Origin: Agromyces sp. G08B096
GTDB lineage: Bacteria > Actinomycetota > Actinomycetes > Actinomycetales > Microbacteriaceae
NCBI RefSeq assembly: GCF_040267705.1
Contig: NZ_CP158374.1
Location: forward strand, 310,001 to 374,000
Length of the DNA stretch: 64,000 nt
Direction of reading: 5' to 3'
Positions 38,110 to 45,795 of this stretch are shown piece after piece (the first letter of the stretch is position 1; each line of letters starts with the position of its first letter). A model generated the notes under the pieces. It ran no database searches. It saw nothing but the letters and a program-made list of their open reading frames with translations, and was not told the DNA's origin. The translations under genes were made by a program, and so were the position numbers.

Positions 38110-39089
38110 GCTGGTATCCGGCGCCGCTGCCCGATCTCGAGGGGCGCCGGTTCGCGGTGACGGGCGCCAACGCCGGGCTCGGCTTCTTCACGAGCGCCCG
38201 GCTCGTGGGTGCGGGTGCGCACGTCGTGATGACGGGGCGGAGCCCCGAGCGGCTGGATGCCGCGGCCCGGGCGATCCGCGAACGGGTCGAGGCGGGCCGG
38301 GCGTCCGGCGAGACGGGCGGCTCGGTCGAGACGCTCGTCGTCGACCAGGCCTCCCTCGGCTCGGTGGCCGCCGGTGCGGCGCGGCTCGTCGAGCTGGCGG
38401 CCGCCGCCCCGTTCGACGGCGTGGTGCTGAACGCCGGCATGGTGCACACGCCGCGCCGCCGGGAGACGAGCGTCGACGGCCACGAGCTCGTGCTCGCGAC
38501 CAACGTGCTCGGCCACTTCGCCCTCCTCGCCGGGCTGCTCGCGACACCCGCGACGCCCGGAGGCAGTGGTTCGGCGCTCGCCGCCGGTGCCCGCATCGTC
38601 ACCCTCGGCTCGCTGTCGACCCGGCTCTCGACCTTCCGCGTCGACGACCTCGAGCTGACTCGCGGCTACGACCTGTGGCGCGCGTACGCGCAGTCGAAGA
38701 TCGCCGCACAGGCGATCGGGTTCGAGCTGGATCGCCGGCTGCGGCGAGCGGATGCCCCGCTCCTCAGCGTCGTCGCCCACCCCGGCTACTCGATCTCGGG
38801 GCGGACGCCCACGGTTCCCGGGGTGAACGAGCCGTCGCGCGGCACGCGGTTCGCCGACTCGCTGCAGGCGGCGTGGGCGCAGGGCAAGCACCGCGGCGCG
38901 GAACCGATCCTGCACGCGCTCACGGCCGACGGAGTCGAGGGCGGGCAGTTCTGGGGGCCGCGCGCGCTGGTGAAGGGCGCCCCGAGCCTGCAGCGCGCGA
39001 CGCGCACCTCGACCGGCGCCGGCATCGGTGCGAAGGTGTGGTCCTTCGCCGAGCGGGCCACCGGGCTCGTCGTCCCGCTGGGCCCATGA
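38106..39089 (+). CDS. Short-chain dehydrogenase/reductase
   Basis: 327 aa. Rossmann motif TGANAGLGFFTSARL (about 18-32), NAG in VLNAGMVHTPRR, catalytic Ser in TLGSLSTR and YAQSK (YxxxK). The length, C-terminal extension and VAHPGYSISGRTP resemble retinol-dehydrogenase-like SDRs. Substrate unknown. GTG start coupled to chorismate mutase (GTGA), stop coupled to the next small membrane protein (ATGA). Confidence 0.9.
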   Translation: MSWYPAPLPDLEGRRFAVTGANAGLGFFTSARLVGAGAHVVMTGRSPERLDAAARAIRERVEAGRASGETGGSVETLVVDQASLGSVAAGAARLVELAAAAPFDGVVLNAGMVHTPRRRETSVDGHELVLATNVLGHFALLAGLLATPATPGGSGSALAAGARIVTLGSLSTRLSTFRVDDLELTRGYDLWRAYAQSKIAAQAIGFELDRRLRRADAPLLSVVAHPGYSISGRTPTVPGVNEPSRGTRFADSLQAAWAQGKHRGAEPILHALTADGVEGGQFWGPRALVKGAPSLQRATRTSTGAGIGAKVWSFAERATGLVVPLGP

Positions 39090-39352
39090 TCCGCCGCCTG
39101 CTCGGAGCGTGGTGGGCCACGCCGCGCGTGCGCCGCACCGTCGCGGTCGCACTCGTCGCGATCGGAGCGCTGTTCGTGCTGATCGGCGTCGTGTCGGCGC
39201 GCTGGGGACTGCTCGTCGTGGGCATCGTGGTGGCCGGCCTCGGTGCCGGCGCCGGGCCCGCCCGGATCCGCGCGCGGGGCGACGCCCGGCGCGGCGGTGC
39301 GACCCGCGGCGGCGGCGCCGAGGGGCCGCGCTCCGGCGCCGACGGGAGATGA
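39086..39352 (+). CDS. Small hypothetical membrane protein
   Basis: 88 aa, two short helices (VAVALVAIGALFVLIGVVSA and GLLVVGIVVAGLGAGAG) and a basic, Arg/Gly-rich tail. Not recognised. Translationally coupled to the SDR gene upstream. Confidence 0.6.
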   Translation: MIRRLLGAWWATPRVRRTVAVALVAIGALFVLIGVVSARWGLLVVGIVVAGLGAGAGPARIRARGDARRGGATRGGGAEGPRSGADGR

Positions 39353-39359
39353 TGGATCG

Positions 39360-39779
39360 ATGATCAGCCGTGAACTGGCCGTCGCACTGAAGCAGGCCGG
39401 CCTCGCCTGGCATCCCGAGTCGGGCGATCGATTCCAGCTCGACCTGCCCGACGACGTCGAGGCCGAGATCGAGGCCGACGTCTTCACCGTCAGTGAGATG
39501 ACGATCGAGTCGCATCGCACCCCGTCGGGCACGATCCTCGGGTTCAACGGCACCACCGAGTGGGCGCTCGACTCGGTGACGGTCGGCGACGCCGTCTGGC
39601 TGCCGCGCGAGGACCAGCTGCGGGAGCTGCTGCGGAGCACGTTCCGTGCGCTCCGCCGACTGGCGGACGCCTTCGAGGTCGAGGTCGAGATCGCCGGCGA
39701 GCCGATGCGGTTCGAACACCCGGATCCCGCGGAGGCCTACGGGCTCGCGCTGCTGGAGCTCATCGGACGGTCGAGATGA
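39360..39779 (+). CDS. Conserved hypothetical protein
   Basis: 139 aa, soluble and acidic, with MISRELAVALKQAGLAW at the start, the middle TPSGTILGFNGTTEWALD and the end AEAYGLALLELIGRSR. It may be a small alpha/beta protein. I do not recognise a functional family. Its stop overlaps the next start (ATGA), so it probably works with the protein at 39776-40318. Confidence 0.65.
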   Translation: MISRELAVALKQAGLAWHPESGDRFQLDLPDDVEAEIEADVFTVSEMTIESHRTPSGTILGFNGTTEWALDSVTVGDAVWLPREDQLRELLRSTFRALRRLADAFEVEVEIAGEPMRFEHPDPAEAYGLALLELIGRSR

Positions 39780-40318
39780 CCGACGGAGGTGCGGACGCGT
39801 CAGGGGGCTCGCCCGTCGAGCGCGCGCAGGCCGCGGTGGAAGCCGCCGTCGCGGAGCTTCGCGCCGGCGGAGCGCGGGACGAGGCACTCGCCGCCTTCGT
39901 GCCCGAGCGCCGCGTGCTCGGCATCCGGCGCTCGCCGCGTCTCGTGCCCGACGGGCGGGTCTGGCGGGCCGGCGCGCTGCTGCTCGGCTCCGACGGGCGG
40001 CTCTTCGCGACCGGCCGGGTCGTCCGCGCCGAACGTCCGGCGCGCCGCAGCGTGCTCGCCGCCTCCGTCGCCGAGCACCGCGCCCTCCAGGCCGCAGCCG
40101 TCCGGGGTGGGCACCCGGAGGGCGAATCGGTGAACTTCGACGCCGTACCGGTGTCGTACGAGGAGCTGATCACCACCGGTGCCTCAGGCCCGCTCTTCCT
40201 CAGCGACGGCGACGTCCTCGTGCGATGGAACGCCTCCGTGCCCGACGCAGGCACGGAGATCGGGCGCTACCTGCGCGACCGCGTCGACCTGCTGGTCCAT
40301 CCGCCGCAGGGCGCGTAA
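39776..40318 (+). CDS. Conserved hypothetical protein
   Basis: 180 aa. After an N-terminal helix comes RRVLGIRRSPRLVPDGRVW, then GALLLGSDGRLFATGRVVRA and FDAVPVSYEELITTGASGPL. No active-site pattern or membrane segment. It follows and is coupled to the protein at 39360-39779. Function unknown. Confidence 0.65.
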   Translation: MTDGGADASGGSPVERAQAAVEAAVAELRAGGARDEALAAFVPERRVLGIRRSPRLVPDGRVWRAGALLLGSDGRLFATGRVVRAERPARRSVLAASVAEHRALQAAAVRGGHPEGESVNFDAVPVSYEELITTGASGPLFLSDGDVLVRWNASVPDAGTEIGRYLRDRVDLLVHPPQGA

Positions 40319-40367
40319 GCCCGCGCGTCGCACCGGCTTCGACCCGCCCATGCGGGAGGGTGGCCGC

Positions 40368-41030
40368 ATGGCCTGGGTGCGCTCGGAGGGCTTCCGGTCG
40401 TCGGTCGTGGCCTCGACCGACGGCATCATCGGCACCGCCGGTGTGCTGCAGGGGTTTGCGGGCGCCGGCGCGTCGAGCACCACGCTGCTCGTGGCATCCA
40501 TCTCGGCCCTCGTCGCCGGCGCGGTCGCCGGATTCGGCTCGAAGTACGCCGAACTCGCGGCCGAGCGCGACGCGGAGCAGGCGCTCATCGCCGACGAGGT
40601 CGAGGACCTGCGTGATCCGTCGGACGACCTGGCCGGCCTCGCGGCCCGGTTCGTGGCGCACGGCGTCCGCCCCGAGATCGCACGCGCCGCGGCCGCCGAC
40701 CTCTTCCGGCACGATGCACTCGAAGCACAGCTGGAGTTCGAGCACGGCATCGGCGAACCCCTCCGGCCGTCGCAACCGCTGCTCGGCGCACTCGCCGACG
40801 CGGCGGCGATCGTGCTCGGATCGGCGCTGCCGCTGCTGATCCTCGTGATCTATCCGGCGGCCTGGGAGGAGTGGGCGGTCGCGCTCGCCGTGATCATCTC
40901 CCTCGCCATCGCCGCCCTGCTGATCTCGCTGTCCGCGCGGACCTCGGTCTGGCGAGCCCTCGGGCGCACGGTCGGGGTGGGCGCGTTGACCATGCTGTGC
41001 ACCTACCTCGCCGGCGCGCTCATCTTCTGA
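40368..41030 (+). CDS. VIT/CCC1-family membrane protein (Fe/Mn)
   Basis: 220 aa. The first helix region FRSSVVASTDGIIGTAGVLQGF has the SDGIxxT-type motif of VIT1/CCC1 transporters; a cytoplasmic amphipathic region rich in Glu/Asp follows (AAERDAEQALIADEVEDLRDPSDD in two parts), then three further helices. Such proteins export or store Fe2+/Mn2+. ATG 40368 is chosen over ATG 40350 because GGGAGGG lies about 8 bases upstream of it. Confidence 0.82.
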   Translation: MAWVRSEGFRSSVVASTDGIIGTAGVLQGFAGAGASSTTLLVASISALVAGAVAGFGSKYAELAAERDAEQALIADEVEDLRDPSDDLAGLAARFVAHGVRPEIARAAAADLFRHDALEAQLEFEHGIGEPLRPSQPLLGALADAAAIVLGSALPLLILVIYPAAWEEWAVALAVIISLAIAALLISLSARTSVWRALGRTVGVGALTMLCTYLAGALIF

Positions 41031-41100
41031 GCGGCCAGCGGCCAGCTGTCGGCCGTGGTCCGTCGTCCGTCGTGCCGGGATGGCCCGGTCGCCGGTTTGC

Positions 41101-41268
41101 TAGGCTCGGCGACCGTGTCGTGCAATTTCACTGCGATGATCATTCGGCCCCGCACCGCCTGAGGCGGAGCGTCGGCCCTTCTCTGCGACCCTTCGCCTCG
41201 GCCCGTGACCATGGCCGGTGCGCGTTCGGCGCGCCCGGCTGCCCGGTTCTCCAGCCAGCGGAGCAGCA
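41101..41268 (+). promoter_or_regulatory. erm promoter and attenuator-like leader
   Basis: TAGGCT (41101-41106) is the -10 box; transcription should start near 41113-41115. The leader has a 15-codon leaderless ORF, then segments that can pair in turn: CCGCC with GGCGG (41155-41159/41163-41167), GAGGCG (41161-41166) with CGCCTC (41194-41199), and GGCC (41200-41203) with GGCC (41213-41216). Mutually exclusive stems after a short ORF are the architecture of macrolide-inducible erm genes. No WhiB7-type AT-rich box is visible. Confidence 0.5.
41115..41162 (+). CDS. Probable erm leader peptide
   Basis: 15 codons from GTG 41115, 8 bases after the -10 box: VSCNFTAMIIRPRTA and TGA. An internal ATG (41136) would give MIIRPRTA. 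The RPR sequence fits the +X+ (Arg/Lys-X-Arg/Lys) motif at which macrolide-bound ribosomes stall. Too short to be certain; support comes from position, the motif and alternative pairing downstream. Confidence 0.5.
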   Translation: MSCNFTAMIIRPRTA

Positions 41269-42102
41269 GTGCGCACCCATCGATCTTCTTCATCCTTCCC
41301 GTCCCGACCCTCCTCCCGCGTCCCGTCGCCGGCCGGCGGCCGGCATGAGCTCGGCCAGAACTTCCTCGCCGACGAGCGCGTGATCGGCCGCATCGTCGAG
41401 CTCGTCGCGGCCACGACCGGCCCGATCGTCGAGCTCGGTGCGGGCGGCGGTGCGCTCACGCGCCCCCTCGCCGGCCTCGATCGCCGAGTCACCGCGCTCG
41501 AGCTCGATCCGCGACGCGCCGACGCGGTGCGCCGCGACCTCGGTCGTCGCGCCCGCATCGAGCGGGCGGACGCCCTGGCGTGGCGGCATCCCGACCAGCC
41601 GCACGTCGTCGTCGGCAACGTGCCGTTCCATCTGACGACCGCCATCCTCCGGAAACTGCTCGCCGAGCGCACCTGGACGGACGCGGTGCTGCTCACGCAG
41701 TGGGAGGCGGCCCGGCGTCGCTGCGGCGTCGGCGGAACGAGTCAGCTCACCGTGCAGTGGGCGCCCTGGTACGAGTTCGCGCTCGACCGGCGGGTGCCGG
41801 CGCATGCCTTCCGGCCGGTGCCGTCGGTCGACGGCGGGTTGTTCACCGTGCGGCGTCGCCCCGACCCGCTCGTGCCGTCGCGCGACCGCACCGCCTACCA
41901 GGCCTGGGTGGCGTCGGTGTTCGGCGGCCGCGGCCGGGGGCTGGCGCAGATCCTCGCGCGCACGAGGCATCCGCTGCCCCTCTCCCGCGGGCGGGCGTTC
42001 CTCGCTGCTCGTGGTCACCGGCCGGACGCGCTGCCCGGGCGGCTGTCACCCGAGGACTGGGGCGCGCTCTGGGCGGAGGTGCGGCGCATGCATCGCGGGT
42101 GA
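41269..42102 (+). CDS. Erm-family 23S rRNA (adenine-N6)-methyltransferase
   Basis: 277 aa. GGRHELGQNFLADERVIG is the actinobacterial Erm opening; SAM motif VELGAGGGALT; ELDP acidic loop; GNVPFHLTT is motif IV (NxPF/NVPF) with the catalytic Asn; a basic C-terminal domain follows. Erm enzymes methylate A2058 and block macrolides, lincosamides and streptogramin B. It is more like Erm than KsgA by its opening and its basic tail. GTG 41269 has GGAG 6 bases upstream; an earlier GTG at 41218 lacks one. Behind the leader at 41101-41268, so probably inducible. Confidence 0.85.
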   Translation: MRTHRSSSSFPSRPSSRVPSPAGGRHELGQNFLADERVIGRIVELVAATTGPIVELGAGGGALTRPLAGLDRRVTALELDPRRADAVRRDLGRRARIERADALAWRHPDQPHVVVGNVPFHLTTAILRKLLAERTWTDAVLLTQWEAARRRCGVGGTSQLTVQWAPWYEFALDRRVPAHAFRPVPSVDGGLFTVRRRPDPLVPSRDRTAYQAWVASVFGGRGRGLAQILARTRHPLPLSRGRAFLAARGHRPDALPGRLSPEDWGALWAEVRRMHRG

Positions 42103-42130
42103 GCGAGCCGGCCCCGCGCGGCGGAATCGG

Positions 42131-42733
42131 CTACCTCGCCGGGGCCGCTGCGGCGATCTGTCGGGCCGTCGGCGCCGCGTCGGGGTCGATGAGCCATTGC
42201 GCAGCGACCCCGACGAGCGTCGCGTAGTACCTGGCGCCGGCGGCTTCCGCGGCTTCCGCCGCAGCGGGGTCGTCGGGCGCAGCCGGTCCGTCGAAGGCGC
42301 GTGCCAGCGCCTGCCGCGCCACGCGCTGACCGTCGGCGATCATCGCCCGGATCTCCTCGTCGACGTACGCCGACGACAGCGACTCGAAGTTCACGAACCA
42401 CAGCGCGCGGTTCTCGCGGATCGAGTCGATGACCCGGCCCCACAGCGCCTCGTGATCGGCCGGCCGTGACTCACCGCCCGCCTCGGCCGGCTGGGCCGTA
42501 CCGCCCGGCTCGGCCGGCCCGGCTGCGAGCGCGGCGAAGAGCACGTCGCCCCACTCGCGGTTCAGTTCCTGCAGCACCTCGGTGAGCAGTTGCTCCTTCG
42601 AGCCGAAGTGGTAGTTGATCGAGGCCTGGTTGGCGCCCGATGCCGCAACGAGATGGCGCACGGTGGTGCGCTCGTAGCCGATCGTCAGCAAGCATTCGCG
42701 CGCGGCAGCTCGCAGCTTCTCCCGGTTGCCCAT
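42131..42733 (-). CDS. TetR-family regulator
   Basis: 200 aa. The HTH region reads REKLRAAARECLLTIGYERT and HLVAASGANQASINYHFGSKE, a clear TetR N-terminus; the rest is a ligand-binding domain with a variable Pro/Gly loop (GPAEPGGTAQPAEAGG). Start at 42733 (an alternative ATG lies at 42742, three bases after a TACCAT element). Divergent from the ABC pair at 42796-44882, sharing a 62-base promoter region with paired AAACAAACG repeats, so it probably represses that ABC pair. Confidence 0.87.
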   Translation of the reverse strand: MGNREKLRAAARECLLTIGYERTTVRHLVAASGANQASINYHFGSKEQLLTEVLQELNREWGDVLFAALAAGPAEPGGTAQPAEAGGESRPADHEALWGRVIDSIRENRALWFVNFESLSSAYVDEEIRAMIADGQRVARQALARAFDGPAAPDDPAAAEAAEAAGARYYATLVGVAAQWLIDPDAAPTARQIAAAAPAR

Positions 42734-42750
42734 GCCGTTCATCCTATGGT

Positions 42751-42772
42751 AAACAAACGACTGAAACAAACG
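42751..42772. promoter_or_regulatory. Repeats in the tetR / ABC divergent promoter
   Basis: AAACAAACG occurs twice (42751-42759 and 42764-42772) at 13-bp spacing, and AAACG/CGTTT gives a short dyad at its right end. This AT-rich block in a GC-rich genome lies next to TACCAT (minus strand -10) and is the likely TetR site. Confidence 0.5.
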
Positions 42773-42795
42773 TTTATCTATCGAAGGGCGGCGTC

Positions 42796-43572
42796 ATGCC
42801 TGCACGGACCGACAACAGCACTCCAGCCCTCCGGGCGAGTGAACTCCAGCACGAATACGCCGGCGAGAGCGGGGTCGTCCGCGCGCTCCGCGGCGTCGAC
42901 CTCAGCGTCGCGAGGTCGGAGTTCGTGGCGATCATGGGGCCATCGGGCTCGGGGAAGACCACACTCCTGAACTGCGCCGCCGGGCTCCAGCGCCCGACCG
43001 GCGGCTCCGTCGACCTCGGCGGGCGAGCGCTCGACCGCCTCGATGAGACCGACCTGGCCCGGCTCCGACGGCGCGAACTCGGCTTCGTGTTCCAATCCTT
43101 CAATCTCCTCCCGGCGCTCTCCGTGGTCGACAACATCGAGTTGCCCATCCGGCTCGACGGGCGGCGCCCGCGCCGCCAGGCCACGCTCGAGCTGCTCGCC
43201 CGCGTGGGGCTGGCGAACCGGGCCGGCCACCGCCCCGACCAGCTGTCCGGCGGCCAGCGCCAGCGGGTCGCCGTGGCTCGAGCACTGATCACCGCGCCGC
43301 AGATCGTCTTCGCCGACGAGCCGACCGGTGCGCTCGACCTCCGCAGCGCCCATGACGTGCTCGAGCTGCTCCGCGGCCTCGCGGATCACGGGCAGACGAT
43401 CGTCATGGTGACGCACGATCCGATCGCGGCGGCGTTCAGCGACCGCGTGCTCTTCCTCGCCGACGGCCGCATCGTGTCGGAACTCGTCTCACCCGACGCC
43501 CAGACGGTCGCCTCGCGGATGGCCGAGCTCGTCGAGTCGGCGGAGCTCGCCGCGAACGTGGCGGCGGGCTGA
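42796..43572 (+). CDS. ABC transporter ATP-binding protein, MacB/LolD type
   Basis: 258 aa. Walker A MGPSGSGKTTLLN, Q-loop FVFQSFNLLPALS, signature LSGGQRQRVAVARA, Walker B IVFADEPTGALD and switch MVTHDP are complete. Typical of MacB/BceA ATPases. AAGGGCGGC serves as ribosome site. The stop overlaps the permease ATG (TGATG). Divergent TetR at 42131-42733 suggests substrate-inducible export. Confidence 0.92.
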   Translation: MPARTDNSTPALRASELQHEYAGESGVVRALRGVDLSVARSEFVAIMGPSGSGKTTLLNCAAGLQRPTGGSVDLGGRALDRLDETDLARLRRRELGFVFQSFNLLPALSVVDNIELPIRLDGRRPRRQATLELLARVGLANRAGHRPDQLSGGQRQRVAVARALITAPQIVFADEPTGALDLRSAHDVLELLRGLADHGQTIVMVTHDPIAAAFSDRVLFLADGRIVSELVSPDAQTVASRMAELVESAELAANVAAG

Positions 43573-44882
43573 TGTTCGCCTTCGCGGCACGGTCGGTGTT
43601 CCAGCACCGGGCCACCTCCCTCGCGACGGCGATCATCGCCGTCGTCGGCATCGCGCTCGTCAGCGCCATGGCGGCCCTGCTCGACACCGGCCTCGCGGAC
43701 GAGCGGCCGAGCGAGTTCCTCACCGTCTTCCCGCTGATCGTCGGTGGCTGGATCGTCGCGATCGTCGTGTTCGCGATGGTCTCCACGGTCGCGGTCGCGC
43801 TCGAGGCGCGCGCCGGGGAGTTCGTGGGAATCCGGTTGATCGGTGCCGAACCACGCCAGATCAGGGCCCTCGTGACGATCGAGACCGCCCTGGTCGCGGC
43901 AGTCTCGACGGTGCCCGGCCTCGCGCTCGGGTACGTGCTCGGCTGGGGGCTGTGCTCGCTCATCGGCGCTGTCGGGCCGGTCGGTGCGGCTCCGGCGTAC
44001 GCCCCTGGTATCCCGCTGCCGCTGCTCGGCGGGGTCGCGGTCTTCGCGGCCGCGATGATCGCCGGGTTCGTGAGCAGCCGCCGCGCAGCGCGCGGCAGCG
44101 TCCTCGGCGAGGGCCCGGCCGAGCATGGCGCTCGGGTGAGCGCCCGCACGAGGCGGATCGCCGCCTCGGTGGTCCTCGCCGTCGGCGTGGCATCCGCACT
44201 GGCCGCGCTCGCGTTCGACGCCGGAAGCGTGCTCACCACCGCGATGACCGGGCCGGCCTGCGTCCTCATCGCCGTGGGACTGAGTCTGCTCGCATCCGAG
44301 CAGACCGCGATCGTGAAGACCGTGCTGGCGCGGTCGAGTCGTCGCGGCTCGGCGTCGCGCTGGCTCGCGGCGCGCAACCTCGGGGCCGCTCCCGACCGCT
44401 CCCGGCCGCTCGTCACGTTCCTCACGCTCTTCGTGGGCATCGCCGCCGGCACGCTCAGCATGCAGGGCATCGAGAACGCGTCAGCCGGCTCCGCGCCCGA
44501 TGCGCAGCTGATCGCCTCGATCAACTACCTCGTCGTCGGCCTCCTCGCCACCTTCATGGCGGTCGCCCTCGTCAACAACCTGATCGCCATGATCCTGCGC
44601 CGCCGACCCGAGTTCGGCATGATGCGACTCGTCGGGGCGACACCCGCGCAGAGCCGCGCCGTGCTGCTGCAGGAAGTGCTGGCGACGGCGTCGACGAGCG
44701 CCGTGGCCGGAGTCGCAGGGGCGCTCGTCGCCGGCATCCCGTACGCGATCGTGAAGACCGGGTCGGCCGCCGCCGCGTTCGCGCCGCTCCCGTACCTCGC
44801 GGTCGGGGTCGTGGGGGTCGGCCTCGCGGTGGTGGTCTCGGCGCTCACCACCGCACGCGCACTCCGGGGCATGCCCGCGTGA
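43572..44882 (+). CDS. FtsX-like ABC permease
   Basis: 436 aa with about eight helices in two halves: VALEARAGEFVGIRLIGAEPRQIRAL and RRRPEFGMMRLVGATPAQSRAVLL are the twin coupling elements of FtsX-type permeases. No large extracellular domain. Partner of the ATPase at 42796-43572, forming a TetR-controlled exporter. A terminator follows at 44905. Confidence 0.87.
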   Translation: MFAFAARSVFQHRATSLATAIIAVVGIALVSAMAALLDTGLADERPSEFLTVFPLIVGGWIVAIVVFAMVSTVAVALEARAGEFVGIRLIGAEPRQIRALVTIETALVAAVSTVPGLALGYVLGWGLCSLIGAVGPVGAAPAYAPGIPLPLLGGVAVFAAAMIAGFVSSRRAARGSVLGEGPAEHGARVSARTRRIAASVVLAVGVASALAALAFDAGSVLTTAMTGPACVLIAVGLSLLASEQTAIVKTVLARSSRRGSASRWLAARNLGAAPDRSRPLVTFLTLFVGIAAGTLSMQGIENASAGSAPDAQLIASINYLVVGLLATFMAVALVNNLIAMILRRRPEFGMMRLVGATPAQSRAVLLQEVLATASTSAVAGVAGALVAGIPYAIVKTGSAAAAFAPLPYLAVGVVGVGLAVVVSALTTARALRGMPA

Positions 44883-44904
44883 GGCGGTGACGGATGCGTC
44901 ACGT

Positions 44905-44934
44905 GCGTCGGCGGTCAGGCAGCACCGCCGACGC
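44905..44934. terminator. Bidirectional terminator after ABC permease
   Basis: Perfect 11-bp stem (44905-44915 with 44924-44934, arm GCGTCGGCGGT) with an 8-base loop, between convergent genes ending at 44882 and 44971. Confidence 0.82.
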
Positions 44935-44970
44935 GCGACCGCGCCGGTGCCCGGTCGGGACCGGACGGCC

Positions 44971-45225
44971 TCACCGCTCGGCCGCGCCGTCGCCCCGGTC
45001 GCCGGCGCGGCCGCCGTGCTCCTGCTCGTGCACCGCCTCGATCATCACGTCCTGCACGCCGCGCTGGCCGGTGTGCAGCTCCTGGTGCTTCTCGAGTGCG
45101 CCCACGTACGGCGAGAACGCCGCCCGGAAGCGCGCGCCCTTCGGCGCCCGCGCGGCACGGACCACCGTGCCGATCACGAGCGCGACCACGAAGAGCGCAA
45201 CGAGGATCATGACCGGCTCGGTCAC
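44971..45225 (-). CDS. Small single-helix membrane protein
   Basis: 84 aa. One N-terminal helix (VMILVALFVVALVIGTVV) followed by a basic juxtamembrane stretch and a polar tail with HEQEHGG. Unrecognised. GTG 45225 overlaps the NUDIX stop by 4 bp (GTGA), so it is co-expressed with the hydrolase. Confidence 0.6.
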   Translation of the reverse strand: MTEPVMILVALFVVALVIGTVVRAARAPKGARFRAAFSPYVGALEKHQELHTGQRGVQDVMIEAVHEQEHGGRAGDRGDGAAER

Positions 45226-45770
45226 GCCGGCGCGCCCTCGTCGGCCGGATCATCCGGGTCGAAGCCGAAAGCCGTGATGGGCAGCAGTGTGCCGTCGCGG
45301 TATCCCTCGAGCACGAACCGCTCGTGGTGCACCAGTCGGTCGGGCAGCGCCTCGAGCGCGAACCACTCCAGCGCGTCGGCCTTCTGCTCGACGAGCGACG
45401 GGATGCCCCGCCACGACCGGCACGCGAAGAACACGTCGAGGCGCTGGTCGACGTCGCGCCCGGTCGGCGCGGTGCGGTGCATGGCGGTCAGCGCCTCGAG
45501 CGCCGGTCGCGCGACCTCGACGCCGAGCTCCTCGGCGGTCTCGCGCACCGCACAGGCGAACACCGACTCCCCGGGGTCGACGTGGCCGGCGGCCGAGGCC
45601 GCCCACCAGCCGTCGTAGTACCCGGTGCCGGCGCGCCGCTGCAGCAGCACGCGTTCGTGCGGGTCGCCACGCTCACCCTCGACGAGGAAGACGTAGGCGG
45701 CGGGGATCAGCGCGAACCGGCCGTGGGCGGCGGCGTACCCGTCTGAGTACGTCTGCCGCTCCTCGCCCAT
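45222..45770 (-). CDS. NUDIX hydrolase
   Basis: 182 aa. NUDIX box GHVDPGESVFACAVRETAEELGV fits Gx5Ex7REUxEExGU except for spacing-neutral substitutions, and the fold follows with LTAMHRT, VDQRLDVFFACRSW and DALEWFALEALPDRL. Pattern close to IDI/MutT-like housekeeping enzymes; substrate (an oxidised nucleotide or dinucleotide) is unknown. Start ATG 45770. Lies 25 bases downstream of purL on the same strand, so probably in its transcript, with a small membrane protein coupled at its end. Confidence 0.87.
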   Translation of the reverse strand: MGEERQTYSDGYAAAHGRFALIPAAYVFLVEGERGDPHERVLLQRRAGTGYYDGWWAASAAGHVDPGESVFACAVRETAEELGVEVARPALEALTAMHRTAPTGRDVDQRLDVFFACRSWRGIPSLVEQKADALEWFALEALPDRLVHHERFVLEGYRDGTLLPITAFGFDPDDPADEGAPA

Positions 45771-45795
45771 GCGCCCGCTCCGCTCCGGCCGGACC

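Noticed and set aside
39360..39779. A pilus assembly (CpaE) name is sometimes given to such proteins
   Set aside because: No P-loop, receiver domain or pilus gene neighbourhood is visible; left as conserved hypothetical.
41071..41100. WhiB7 promoter for erm as in mycobacteria
   Set aside because: No AT-rich block precedes the -35 region; the leader suggests attenuation instead.
41211..41348. A 45-codon ATG ORF overlapping the erm start
   Set aside because: No ribosome site or -10 of its own; low-complexity Ser/Pro/Arg content looks like GC-rich noise, though it might act in coupling.
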